A stretch of 64,000 nt of DNA, taken from CAVZTA01 sp963778025 (lineage in GTDB: Bacteria > Chloroflexota > Limnocylindria > Limnocylindrales > CSP1-4). Position numbers and translations under genes: made by a program. Positions 44,654 to 53,192 of this stretch are shown piece by piece (within the stretch, counting starts at the first letter, position 1; each line of letters starts with the position of its first letter). The notes beneath the pieces were generated by a model that worked only from the letters and a program-made list of their open reading frames with translations, ran no database searches and was not told the DNA's origin. The DNA is taken from the NCBI GenBank assembly GCA_963778025.1, contig CAVZTA010000006.1:558001-622000 (forward strand). The letters run 5' to 3'.

Positions 44654-45154
44654 CTACGCCCGCTCGAGAATCAGCGAGACCCGGCCCATCGGGCCGGGTC
44701 TCGCACGTGATCTGGTGGAGCCGACACTCGGATTTGAACCGAGGACCTGCTGTTTACGAAATCGAAGGACCTTCGTCCGAGATCGACCATGGCCTGCCCT
44801 CACGGTGGGAACCGCCGACTGAGATTCCACACGTGGCCCCAGCCTGCTACCGGGATCCATGGGCGCGGGGGTCAGCACAGGGGTCACCCGTCGGCAGTGA
44901 TCGGGCGTAACGCGTTCTGGAAGACAGTCGGTCGTCAGTCGCGTCCGTCCGGGCGCGGACCATTGATTGGTGCGCTCGATCGGCGGCTCGAGATTTCCCG
45001 GATACCACTGCCGCACGCGCTGCAGCTCATCGGTGAGTCCACGGCCAAGCTCGCGTCGCGACCGTTCCTCCGCACCGGCGAGGAACGCGAGCCGTAGCTT
45101 CCGATTGAGCGTCTCGATCGGGGCGGTCCGACCGCCTGGCGGCTGGTCGCTCAC
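44654..45154 (-). CDS. Hypothetical protein, probably truncated or chimeric at the tRNA-like repeat
   Basis: 166-aa frame starting at GTG 45154, coupled to the upstream gene (GTGA). The first 65 residues look real (ETLNRKLRLAFLAGAEERSR, then DELQRVRQWYPGNLEPPIER). The rest runs through the tRNA-like repeat and the hairpin, and the final part (LGSNPSVGSTRSRARPGP) is simply translated tRNA. The original C-terminus was therefore probably lost when the boundary formed. No family recognised. Confidence 0.4.
   Translation of the reverse strand: MSDQPPGGRTAPIETLNRKLRLAFLAGAEERSRRELGRGLTDELQRVRQWYPGNLEPPIERTNQWSAPGRTRLTTDCLPERVTPDHCRRVTPVLTPAPMDPGSRLGPRVESQSAVPTVRAGHGRSRTKVLRFRKQQVLGSNPSVGSTRSRARPGPMGRVSLILERA
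44674..44704. terminator. Long perfect hairpin beside the tRNA-like repeat
   Basis: A 14-bp GC-rich stem (GCGAGACCCGGCCC pairing with 44691-44704) closes over a 3-base loop. There are no mismatches. There is no T-run, but the strength suits a bidirectional terminator between the small-gene pair and the minus-strand genes. Such hairpins often follow tRNA genes. Confidence 0.7.
44714..44761 (-). repeat. Direct repeat copy 2: tRNA-Thr-like 3' half, possible attachment site
   Basis: On the minus strand it reads from an anticodon-like TTTCGTAAA through an extended T-arm (CTCGGTTCAAATCCGAG) and acceptor strand to CCA. The anticodon context CGT suggests tRNA-Thr. The 5' half (D-arm and acceptor) is missing, so it is not a functional tRNA. 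Such 3' fragments are left when mobile elements integrate at tRNA genes. Copy 1 is at 40704. Confidence 0.7.
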
Positions 45155-45399
45155 GGGTGTGCAGCGGTCGCCGACAGCCAGCCGCGCGACCGGACATAGT
45201 CCTTCAACTTCTGGCTCGCATCGCTTCGGTGACCGAGCACCACGGAGCGGCCGTCGTTCCACTGGGAGACAGCGGCCTTCCCCGAACACCCGATGCGTAG
45301 CCCGAGGGCCTCGCCTTCCGCAGTGGTCGGCGCCGTCGGTTGTGTGGGCGGATGGTTCTCGAACAGCACGTCGTAATCCGCGATCGTCCAGCCAGCCAT
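45151..45399 (-). CDS. Small hypothetical protein, 82 aa
   Basis: ATG 45399 has an excellent ribosome site (AGGAGGGATTCG). The protein starts MAGWTIADYDVLFENHPPTQ and contains GLRIGCSGKAAVSQWNDGRS and SQKLKDYVRSRGWLSATAAH. The composition is protein-like with no membrane segment. Its stop overlaps the GTG start of the next minus-strand gene. It is divergent from the methyltransferase gene 66 bp away, so both may use one control region. No family recognised. Confidence 0.55.
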   Translation of the reverse strand: MAGWTIADYDVLFENHPPTQPTAPTTAEGEALGLRIGCSGKAAVSQWNDGRSVVLGHRSDASQKLKDYVRSRGWLSATAAHP

Positions 45400-45465
45400 C
45401 GAATCCCTCCTGCAGTTCCTGATCGCTCCCAACGATTGGGTCACCGTCAAGCCCCCTCGTCACCG

Positions 45466-46764
45466 GTGAGTACCGAGTCCCCGCCTTCCACCGCGTGGCA
45501 TTCGCGGATCGTCGGCCACGCCGAGGTCCCGCCGAACGAGCTCGTGCCCAACCCGCGGAACTGGCGCACCCATCCGGCTGACCAGCAGCGCGCCATGGCC
45601 GGGGCGCTGTCCGAGGTCGGTTGGGTCGCCGAGGTGCTGGTCAATCGCACGACGGGCCACGTCGTCGACGGCCACCTCCGCCTCGATCTCGCGCTAGCCG
45701 ACACGAGCCGACTGTCCCCGTCACCTACGTCGAGCTGAGCGACGACGAGGAGCGCCTCGTCCTCGCGACGCTCGATCCGCTCGCCGCGATGGCCGAGGCG
45801 GAGTCAGCTTCCCTGGCCGGCGGTCCTCGCAGGTCTCGAGCCGGCGGACGCATCCCTTCGGGCGCTCCTCGAGGACCTCGCGCGCGAGCACGACGTGGCC
45901 TTCAGCCAGCCCGGTCTGGTCGACGCCGACGACATCCCGGATGTCCCTGAGCTGGCCGACGTCCACCTCAAGCCGGGTGAGCTGTACGCCCTCGGGGATC
46001 ATCGGCTGCTGTGCGGGGACAGCACCAAGGCGGAGGACGTCGCAGCGCATCCTCAATGACCGCACCGTCGGCATCCTGTGGACCGATCCGCCGTATCGGG
46101 GTTAAGTACCAGACCAAGCTCTCGACCGAAGAAGCTGTGGCGCGCCACCGGCGCCGTGATGGCCTCGAGGTGCGCAACGATGCGCCCGATGGCATCCACG
46201 CGCTGCTGACGGCGATGCTCCGCCACACGCCGCTCGTGCCTGGTGGCTCCTACTACGTCGCCTCGCCGTCGAGCGCCGACGTCCTGCCCGCCTTCTATGC
46301 CTCCCTGGCGGAAGCGTCGATGCCCGTCCGGCAGCAGATCGTCTGGGTCAAGGACGTCTTCGTCATGGGCAGGCATGACTACCACTATCGCCACGAGCCG
46401 ATCCTCTACGGCTGGAAGGACGGCGCCGCTCACCGCTGGTACGGCGGCCGAAGCCAGGACACCGTCTGGGAGATCCCGCGGCCGCGGCGGTCGGAGAGTC
46501 ACCCGACCACAAAGCCCGTCGCGCTCGTGACCCGCGCCCTCGAGAACAGCAGCCGGCCCGGGCGATCTCGTGTACGAGCCGTTCGCGGGCTCGGGCACGA
46601 CGCTGATCGCGGCCGAGCAGACGGGCCGGACGTGCGCGGCGATCGAGATCGACCCCCGCTACGCGCAGGTAGTCATCGAGCGGTGGGAGACGTTCACCGG
46701 GCGGACGGCGGAGCGGCTCGATGGGTCAACACGAACGCGCCGTCGTGTGCCTTCTTTCGCCTAG
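45466..46764 (+). CDS. Site-specific DNA-methyltransferase with N-terminal ParB-like domain; multiple frameshifts
   Basis: Phage/mobile-element type adenine or cytosine-N4 methyltransferase. The ParB-N region reads EVPPNELVPNPRNWRTHPAD, AMAGALSEVGWVAEVLVNRT and GHVVDGHLRLDLALA. After two frame changes come DHRLLCGDSTKAEDVA and then ILWTDPPY (motif IV). The next part (GGSYYVASPSSADVLPAFY, VWVKDVFVMGRHDYHYRHEP) is in frame from about 46110. HPTTKPVALVTRALENSS follows, then after another shift YEPFAGSGTTLIAAEQTGR (SAM site). At least five single-base shifts are needed. The start is GTG 45466. These usually act as orphan modification enzymes of phages or integrative elements. Confidence 0.82.
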
Positions 46765-46776
46765 CAGAGGTAGGCG

Positions 46777-47186
46777 ATGGTAGGGCGCGGCTGCGGCCAC
46801 CTGAACGCCGACGGGGGCGGCCATGCGGCGCGACACCGATGAGCGGCGAGCCGTTCTGTTTCTGGCACTCACCCGAGACCGCCGAGGAGGCCGCGGAGGC
46901 CCGGCGCATCGGCGGCCTGCATCGCCGCAAGAAGCGGACGGTCGCCTCGGTGTACGGCTTTGAGGGCCTTCGCACGATCGAGGCGAACCAGGCACTCCTC
47001 GAGACGGCGGCGATCGAGACGCTCGCCCTGGAGAACTCGCTGGCCCGCAACCGCGCCCTCGGCGGCTTCGCGGCGATCGGCGCCAAGCTCGTCGAGGTCG
47101 GCGACCACGAGGAGCGATTGGCCGCGCTCGAGGCGGCGCTGGCCAAGCGCGGTTCGTCTGACGACGGCTTCGGCGGGTCCTTGTGA
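46777..47186 (+). CDS. Phage-like small protein (zinc-ribbon start, possible terminase-small-type); one frameshift
   Basis: About 136-aa protein. ATG 46777 follows AGAGGTAGGCG; the opening CGHLNADG must shift frame at a run of five G (46810-46815) to join RPCGATPMSGEPFCFWHSPE, a Cys/His cluster. The remainder is helical (RKKRTVASVYGFEGLRTIEA, then NRALGGFAAIGAKLVEVGDH). This pattern is common next to ParB-methyltransferases in prophages and integrative elements. The specific terminase role is only inferred. The stop overlaps the next gene's GTG. Confidence 0.65.
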
Positions 47187-47938
47187 CCGTCGCCCGGCGA
47201 CTCACGGCGGTCGAGTCGTCCCTGTCGCCGACCGAGATCGTCTGTGCCTGGCTGGATGAGGCGCATGCCTTCGACTCGCTCGAGGCGTATGTGGGGTCGC
47301 AGCTCGAGCAGCCCGACGATCAGCACGTGCCCGATCGGCTGCTGTTCCAGGCCCGGGACGCGGCCCGGAAGCGGGTGAGCGGGACCAAGGATGCCGATGA
47401 CCAAGTCAGGCAGGCACTGCGCGAGACGCTCTTCCGGTTCGAACTCGTGCTCCGGATCAACGTCCTCGTCCATGAGACCTTGGAACGCGAGACCCTCATC
47501 CGGATGGTCATCGGTTTGCGCTTCGCGATGCTCTTCCAGGAGCAGGACGATCCCGCCGCTGGCAGGTCGTGCGCCCAGCTGCTCCTGCTCGCGGACCGTC
47601 GGTGGCGGTACCTCCGCAACCTCAGTGCTGCCCGGGAGACGGTCGAGTCGGCTCATCTCGCTGGCCACGCCGCGCTATTCCCGGCACAGGAGCGACGGCT
47701 CCACGAGGCGCTCCAGGAGATGGGTCAATTGGTCGCCATGGCAGCGCGGATTGGCGAGCGGGACGGCTGGCTGCCGCCGGGTGAACCGGAGACTCCCGAA
47801 CAGACCGAGGCGATCGTCGCCGGGCTGGTCGATGACATCGTCGAGCCCGCGAAGGTCCAGGCGCTCGAGAAGCTCGACGAGGGACGCCGCGCGTTCGGGA
47901 TTGCGAGCCGTTGGCTTCGCCCGAAACTCGCGCAATAG
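47183..47938 (+). CDS. Hypothetical helical protein, 251 aa
   Basis: Intact, charged, largely helical protein: CAWLDEAHAFDSLEAYVGSQ, DRLLFQARDAARKRVSGTKD, RMVIGLRFAMLFQEQDDPAA and ERRLHEALQEMGQLVAMAAR. GTG 47183 overlaps the previous stop (GTGA), so it is translated with the phage-like small protein. No catalytic motif recognised. A hairpin follows immediately after the stop. Confidence 0.7.
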   Translation: MTVARRLTAVESSLSPTEIVCAWLDEAHAFDSLEAYVGSQLEQPDDQHVPDRLLFQARDAARKRVSGTKDADDQVRQALRETLFRFELVLRINVLVHETLERETLIRMVIGLRFAMLFQEQDDPAAGRSCAQLLLLADRRWRYLRNLSAARETVESAHLAGHAALFPAQERRLHEALQEMGQLVAMAARIGERDGWLPPGEPETPEQTEAIVAGLVDDIVEPAKVQALEKLDEGRRAFGIASRWLRPKLAQ

Positions 47939-47940
47939 CG

Positions 47941-47960
47941 GGCTGGACGGGGCGCCAGCC
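47941..47960 (+). terminator. Hairpin at the end of the methyltransferase operon
   Basis: GGCTGG-ACGGGGCG-CCAGCC forms a 6-bp stem right after the stop of the 251-aa protein. No T-run. It is positioned as a terminator for the three-gene operon. Confidence 0.4.
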
Positions 47961-48031
47961 GCCGCCATCTCACTCGTGCGGCATGACGAGCGATTCACTG
48001 GCGCGCGCCTCGACGCCCCGTCGGCGGCCCT

Positions 48032-50005
48032 CTAGTGGATGACTGGCGGCGGAGGTGCGAACGGGAAACTGATGTACGCGACGTGAAGACGGCCCGGTCC
48101 ATCCCTTCCGGGCCACGCGAGGACGAGATCCGCGCCCGACGTCGTCGTCGCAAGTCCCGGTGCGCCAGCGCTGCCCGTCGGATAGGTCAACTTGTCAGCG
48201 AACGCGCCGTTCGGGTTCGCCTGACCAAGGTCCGCCGTCGCCACGTACCCGAGGTTCAACGACTGGCCACCGTCCATCCCCGTCCACGCCACGTAGACGC
48301 GACCCGGATCGGACCCGAGCAACGCTGGGGTGTATCGCGACGATTGGCCCCACAAGGTCCACTTGCTGTCCCAGGAGTGTCCATCAGCGGAACTGATCAG
48401 GTTGATCGTCCCTTGTCCGTCGGTCCCGATCCACGCGACGTACAGCCGCCCGCCATATGTGCTGATCGCGGGGCCAAGCGACGTCGCCTCTGTTCCGATC
48501 CTGGTCGCTGGGGAACCCGGCGCCGCACCGTCGAGCGTGACGTACAGTCCGCCGTCGTTCCCGCGGTACGCGATGGCAAGCTGACCGTTGAACAGTGCGG
48601 CGGCCGGTCCGCTGGGGCTCGAGTCGCCGCCGCGAACGATCTTCGCGGCAAACGGATCGCCCGGGGTACCCGCGTACACATTCAGGTTGTGCCCGGGGTT
48701 CGTGCCCGTCCACACCGTCCAGACCGTGTTCCCGTCCGACGCGAGCGCGACGTGGTCGAGGGCGGTGTCATCGTGCGCGACGTGGTGGTCCGCGTCGTCG
48801 GAACGAGCGACGTTCACGCGGTGATTGCCCGATCCCGCCCAAGCGAGATACGCGTGCTCGGCGACGAACGTCCCGTTCACAGCCGCGACCGCAACACCGA
48901 ACTCGGTGGTCTCCGTTCCGACGGACGACTGGGTGAGTCGAGCCGGACCGACTTCGACCTCGGCCATCCGACCATCCGCGGACAGCGATCGGAGCTGCAC
49001 GGTGAACGCGTCATCTGACGCGCTCCAGAGCTGCGGCGCTCCGTTCCGCTCATCGATGACGTCGACGAAGACGACGTTTCCAGCAGGGTCCAGTCGGTGG
49101 ATCACGATGCCCGGCGGCGTCGGGTCGTACATGCCGTTCGCGCCCGGGTTGAACTTCGGACCGAGCCCGATGCCCCGATCCCAGCCATGTGAGCCGCGGT
49201 GCTCGACGAACCACGTGTTCGCCGCGGTCCTCGCGATCCCGAGGATCATGTTCGACGGCGAGAACGCCGCGCCGTAGCTGATGAGCGAGAGCCTCGACGG
49301 GGGATGTGTCAGATCGAACTCCGCCACGCACGGTGCCGTCGCGAAATCGGGCAGGTACTTCCAAACCGTCGCGGCGGCTGGAAGGGGACCCATCTGGACG
49401 GTCCATCCCGCCGGGATGCCCGGCGGAACCGCTTCGCTGGGCGGCCAGGCATCCGCCCATGGCGAGCGATAGCCGTGGATGTCGTGGCTCATCACACAGT
49501 ACGGATCGCAGTACTCCGAGTCCGGGTTGCCGAAGGCAGGCCCCCAGGAGTGGTTGAAGCCGATGGCGTGTCCGAACTCGTGGGCCATGAACGAGTGGTC
49601 CCCACCGACATCGAGCTCACATGTCGAACCCCACCCGCCGGCGTCCGACGGCGGCGGACTGATGAACGCCACAGGAACGTCCGCGGGTCCGAAGGCGATC
49701 CCGTTCGCTTCAGCGGCGGCCTTCGCCGCCGTGATGACGGCGGCGCGGTTCGGATTCGTGGTCGATCCGTCGGGTTGGCGAGTGATCGACAACCCCGTCA
49801 GCTTTCCGACATCGACGAGCATCGCCGGATCGAACGACATCTGCCCGAGCGTTGCGTCCCGCCAGAGCTGAGCGACGCTCCAGTGCCCGGGCGTCTCGGA
49901 AAACATCTGGACGAGCGTCGCGTCCGGGATCAAGGGTGGGATGGTCCAACCATCCGGCACCGTCTCCCACTCACACCTGATGATGACGGCTCGCTTCTTC
50001 TGCAC
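48032..50005 (-). CDS. Putative metzincin-type zinc metalloprotease with C-terminal propeller-like region
   Basis: 657-aa protein. The zinc site HEFGHAIGFNH (about residues 155-165) is a full metzincin HExxHxxGxxH motif. The Met-turn candidate DPYCVMSHDIHGY follows about 20 residues later. The N-terminal part (KKRAVIIRCEWETVPDGWTI) looks like a protease pro-region or first strand. The C-terminal 280 residues repeat blade-like strands such as LYVAWIGTDGQGTINLISSA and VYVAWTGMDGGQSLNLGYVA. No signal peptide is visible. GTG 50005 is chosen for its GAGGAG site; an in-frame GTG at 50047 is possible. The target is unknown. Confidence 0.8.
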   Translation of the reverse strand: MQKKRAVIIRCEWETVPDGWTIPPLIPDATLVQMFSETPGHWSVAQLWRDATLGQMSFDPAMLVDVGKLTGLSITRQPDGSTTNPNRAAVITAAKAAAEANGIAFGPADVPVAFISPPPSDAGGWGSTCELDVGGDHSFMAHEFGHAIGFNHSWGPAFGNPDSEYCDPYCVMSHDIHGYRSPWADAWPPSEAVPPGIPAGWTVQMGPLPAAATVWKYLPDFATAPCVAEFDLTHPPSRLSLISYGAAFSPSNMILGIARTAANTWFVEHRGSHGWDRGIGLGPKFNPGANGMYDPTPPGIVIHRLDPAGNVVFVDVIDERNGAPQLWSASDDAFTVQLRSLSADGRMAEVEVGPARLTQSSVGTETTEFGVAVAAVNGTFVAEHAYLAWAGSGNHRVNVARSDDADHHVAHDDTALDHVALASDGNTVWTVWTGTNPGHNLNVYAGTPGDPFAAKIVRGGDSSPSGPAAALFNGQLAIAYRGNDGGLYVTLDGAAPGSPATRIGTEATSLGPAISTYGGRLYVAWIGTDGQGTINLISSADGHSWDSKWTLWGQSSRYTPALLGSDPGRVYVAWTGMDGGQSLNLGYVATADLGQANPNGAFADKLTYPTGSAGAPGLATTTSGADLVLAWPGRDGPGRLHVAYISFPFAPPPPVIH

Positions 50006-50468
50006 TGTGCACTCCTCGCTCGTGCATCGATCGCAAGACACTCGCACTTGACCGTCTGTGCGGCGTCGCGCTGGCCGTCATGCGGACGAACACCCCTCGG
50101 GGAGGCGTCTCAGAGGGCTCACGGCGCTCCGGTCTCTCGCCGGATGGGCGGGCGGACGGACCATGTCGGCAGCGTTGAGTGGTACCGCATCGCGCTAGCA
50201 CACCATGACCGGTTCGTGGTGATGCTAGGCAGCTCCCCATTCGGCAGCGCCGTGCGCCGCGTCCGTTAGGGTCGCTGGAGTCGAGCCCGGAGCCCGCTTG
50301 AACGCCATGCTCATCCACCGGCTATACGTTCGCCGGGTCCGGCGCAAACTGGTGACCTCGATCCATTAACAGCGACGGGGCGTTCAGTGGACCTGTAATG
50401 GAATGATTCCCGAGGGTGCAAGCCCTCTGGCTGCACGGGGACGACCGCTCGGTGTCGAGTATTCTTCG
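50006..50468. other. Divergent intergenic region, no gene seen
   Basis: About 460 bp between the protease and the GntR regulator. Short open frames here show no family pattern. The last 20 bp lead into an inverted repeat that overlaps the regulator start. The promoters of both genes should be here. Confidence 0.5.
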
Positions 50469-50485
50469 ATGTATCTGTGGTACAT
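50469..50485. promoter_or_regulatory. Inverted repeat at the GntR gene start, candidate autoregulatory operator
   Basis: ATGTA (50469-50473) and TACAT (50481-50485) are perfect inverted arms around 7 bp. This is the layout of many FCD-type GntR operators. It covers both candidate start codons of the regulator gene, so binding would block its own expression. The alternative is that the repeat is simply coding sequence. Confidence 0.5.
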
Positions 50486-51266
50486 GGAGAAGTTCGTGGC
50501 CGAGGGCAATGACGCCAGAACGAAGAGTGAGGCCGCGTATCGCATCCTTCGCCGCGCGATTGTCAGCGGTGAAATCCGGGGTCAGGCGCCGATCGACGAA
50601 TCAGACCTCATCCGGAACTACGGGCTCGGGCGTACGCCGGTCCGCGAAGCGCTCAAGCGCCTCGCCCAAGAGCAGTTCCTCGTGTGGGGCTCTCATAGGA
50701 CGCCGTATGTCCGTGACATCGGCGTTCAGGAGCTGACGCCGCTCTACAAGGCACGTGAGCTGCTCGAGGTCCCCTCTGCGCGGCTGGCCGCTGAGACCAG
50801 CACGAAACACGAACTCACTGTCCTCGACAACATCGCCGGCGGGTTGGAGGCAGCGTATGCGGCCAATGACGTGTACGAAGCGGTCGAACTCGACCACGAG
50901 TTCCACGGATCAGTCGCCGACGGGACGCACAACCCGTTCCTCGCGCGCGCCGTCCGAACGCTCAACGAGGCCTCGCTCCGCCTGTGGTTCGTTGGGATCG
51001 AGCGGTTCCCGCGACCCCCGGGCAGCAATGACCACCGCGACATCGTGCAGGCGATCCGGTCACGCGATCCCGATGCCGCTGAGTCAGCCGTGCGCGCGCA
51101 CATCGCCAACTCATTCGAGCGCCAGCTGATCCTCAACGGACTGGTGCCGTCCGCGTCGGCGCCCCATTGGGTGGCTACAGAAAATACCGCGAGTCAGTCC
51201 ATCGCGCAGACGGCGGTGGGAGCAACATCAAGAGCGGGGTTGACGTCGAAGAAGCCGACGGGCTGA
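50469..51266 (+). CDS. GntR-family transcriptional regulator (FCD domain)
   Basis: 265-aa regulator. The winged helix is at about residues 15-80 (KSEAAYRILRRAIVSGEIRG, ESDLIRNYGLGRTPVREALK, RLAQEQFLVWGSHRTPYVRD). The FCD ligand domain is at about 90-235 (LYKARELLEVPSARLAAETS, ELDHEFHGSVADGTHNPFLA, NDHRDIVQAIRSRDPDAAES), with the Asp/His metal-site pattern. The start could be ATG 50469 or 50484; neither has a clear ribosome site. Its 3' end overlaps the convergent amine oxidase by 73 bp. It is the likely regulator of the amine locus. Confidence 0.9.
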   Translation: MYLWYMEKFVAEGNDARTKSEAAYRILRRAIVSGEIRGQAPIDESDLIRNYGLGRTPVREALKRLAQEQFLVWGSHRTPYVRDIGVQELTPLYKARELLEVPSARLAAETSTKHELTVLDNIAGGLEAAYAANDVYEAVELDHEFHGSVADGTHNPFLARAVRTLNEASLRLWFVGIERFPRPPGSNDHRDIVQAIRSRDPDAAESAVRAHIANSFERQLILNGLVPSASAPHWVATENTASQSIAQTAVGATSRAGLTSKKPTG

Positions 51267-53131
51267 AGCGAGAAGCCGACCCGTTCGATGGGCATGACCG
51301 GCCAATCCTCAGGCCTGGGCACGTGGTGGGAGCCGAGCGTGTACCAGACGACGACATCGGTGTTCTCGATCGGCCGATCGGCGGCGGTCCATGCAGGTAG
51401 GCCATCGCCACCCGGATGCTGATTCGGATAGTCACCGGCCGGGAACCGTTCGTCGGCCGAATACGGGGTCACCCAAAGGTGCTTCGCAAGGAAGCCGGCC
51501 CGCCGCATCACATCGGAATCGGGGCTCGCGAACGGGAGGACGCTGCCATGCGGTTGGAGCCTGTACGCGACGGGCTGGCCGAGGCTGTTCGCCATATTCG
51601 GGTTCTCGATCAACCAATGACGGCCGGACAGCGGGTTCGAGACGCGTTGCGCCTCGGATTCGGTCCGGAAGCGCGTTCTTCGTGTGGCAAACCCGGTGCC
51701 ATAAGGGTTGTCGGGCCCTCGCGGGGCCGCCTCGGTGTTGACTTCCACGACACAGTTCTGCTCGCCGTCGATCGCGAGATCGAGCCGCATGCCGAAGAAG
51801 TGCTGGTGGTTGCTTGCCAGCGTGCCCGGCGCGATCACCGTTCCGAACTCGCTCGTCTCGCCGGGGCCGACGCCGTTGGTCAGCAGCACGCCCGTGAGTT
51901 TCACCTCGAACTCGATCGAGGCGTCTTGGTAGAAGTACCAGTAGAGGCCGTATTCGTAGTTGCCGGCCGTGAAGATCGAAGAAACCACTAGACGGCGGGA
52001 TCGTCGGACCTCGGCATGCTCGAGCGTAGCGTCGTAATGCTTCCAAAGGAGGCTGTGATCCTCCTCGTGCATGCAGATGGCCTGCGGAATCTGGTAGGCG
52101 GTGCCGGCGCCGGTTACTAGCTCGACATCGAAATAGTGGATGACGCCAAGGCAATCGCAGCCGCGCTGCAGCGAGTTGGTCATCATGCCGACGCCGTACT
52201 CGCCGACATCGAAAGCGTTACGCCACGCACGGCCCGGCCGAGGATCGCCGTACGGCACGACCAGCTCTCCGAGCGAGAGGCGGTGGGCAATGCTGCGAGA
52301 TCGGCCGCCGTCGAGGTATTCGATGGCGTGGAGCACCAGACCCTCACGCGCCGTAAAGCCGACACGAAACTGCCACTTCTGCCAGTTCACGCGCCAGCCC
52401 TCGACGCTGAAGCTCACGCCATCCGGCTGCGAGATGTTGATGGGCTGCAGGTCCGAGCGAAGCGGGGGCAGCTTCGCCGGAAGGTAGGCGCCGTTGCCGG
52501 GGGCGAGAGGCACGACGCCTAGGTCGTCGACCCGTATCACCTCCATCGAATCCATGTCCACGAAGGCGTGCAGCCCTTCAATCGGCTTCGCGTAGGGGTT
52601 ATCGTCGGTCTCACTCCGAAAGAAGCACAACGAGTACATGACGCGCCGGTCGCGTAAACCTTCGGGTGCGAGGCCACCGATGCCCCATGGTTCGACGAGG
52701 ACACGCTCCGGATCGGTCACCCCGCGCCGGGCGAGTGCCGCAACGAACCGCGTATCGCGTCGCAGCACACGCTCGAATTCCAGGTACTCGTCCAGGTTGA
52801 TCGGCGGACGGACGCCGGGGACCTCGCGACGACCGACGACCGCACCATCAGTTACCGACACGATGAACTCAAACGTCGAGCGATTGACGGGCTCGCAAAT
52901 CACGATGAAGGCCTCGCGATTCGCGCCGGCGCCTGGCGTGAGATCGCGGAGTGCGGCCTTGGACGGTTCGTGGAGGCTCACCTCGATCACTCGGCCGCGA
53001 TCGGACACGTATCCGCCTTCCCGGAGAATGCCGACGGCGGCTTCCATCTCGGCGCCTGTCAATGGATCGAGCGGATGGGGAACGGCCACGGGAGCCGTCG
53101 TGACGGCCGAACGTCCCTGGGGCTCCGCCAT
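51194..53131 (-). CDS. Copper amine oxidase (primary-amine oxidase)
   Basis: 645-aa quinoprotein that oxidises primary amines to aldehydes, ammonia and H2O2. The topaquinone precursor Tyr lies in IFTAGNYEYGLYWYFYQDAS (NYEY motif). Copper ligands are in ASNHQHFFGMRLDLAIDGEQ (His-x-His) and LGSHHVPRPEDWPVMP (third His). The catalytic-base region is FDVGEYGVGMMTNSLQRGCD. The N2/N3-like domains precede. No signal peptide is visible, so a cytoplasmic or peripheral enzyme is likely. It is divergent from the ABC operon, so amine import and oxidation are probably co-controlled. Confidence 0.93.
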   Translation of the reverse strand: MAEPQGRSAVTTAPVAVPHPLDPLTGAEMEAAVGILREGGYVSDRGRVIEVSLHEPSKAALRDLTPGAGANREAFIVICEPVNRSTFEFIVSVTDGAVVGRREVPGVRPPINLDEYLEFERVLRRDTRFVAALARRGVTDPERVLVEPWGIGGLAPEGLRDRRVMYSLCFFRSETDDNPYAKPIEGLHAFVDMDSMEVIRVDDLGVVPLAPGNGAYLPAKLPPLRSDLQPINISQPDGVSFSVEGWRVNWQKWQFRVGFTAREGLVLHAIEYLDGGRSRSIAHRLSLGELVVPYGDPRPGRAWRNAFDVGEYGVGMMTNSLQRGCDCLGVIHYFDVELVTGAGTAYQIPQAICMHEEDHSLLWKHYDATLEHAEVRRSRRLVVSSIFTAGNYEYGLYWYFYQDASIEFEVKLTGVLLTNGVGPGETSEFGTVIAPGTLASNHQHFFGMRLDLAIDGEQNCVVEVNTEAAPRGPDNPYGTGFATRRTRFRTESEAQRVSNPLSGRHWLIENPNMANSLGQPVAYRLQPHGSVLPFASPDSDVMRRAGFLAKHLWVTPYSADERFPAGDYPNQHPGGDGLPAWTAADRPIENTDVVVWYTLGSHHVPRPEDWPVMPIERVGFSLQPVGFFDVNPALDVAPTAVCAMD

Positions 53132-53151
53132 GACCTAGCCCTCCGCCATTG

Positions 53152-53192
53152 CGCGTACGATTGCCGTGCAGTTAATATATCAAGCGTACGCG
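53152..53192. promoter_or_regulatory. Paired CGTACG operator-like sites in the amine oxidase/ABC divergent promoter
   Basis: CGCGTACG (53152-53159) and CGTACGCG (53185-53192) are perfect inverted arms 33 bp apart, about three helical turns. Between them is the only AT-rich patch (ttaatatat, 53172-53180), a good -10 for both directions. The arrangement suggests looped or cooperative repression of both operons by one dimeric regulator. Confidence 0.55.

Noticed and set aside
44714..44800. Functional tRNA-Thr gene
   Set aside because: Only the 3' half (anticodon loop-like stretch, T-arm, acceptor and CCA) is present; the upstream sequence does not pair as an acceptor 5' strand or D-arm.
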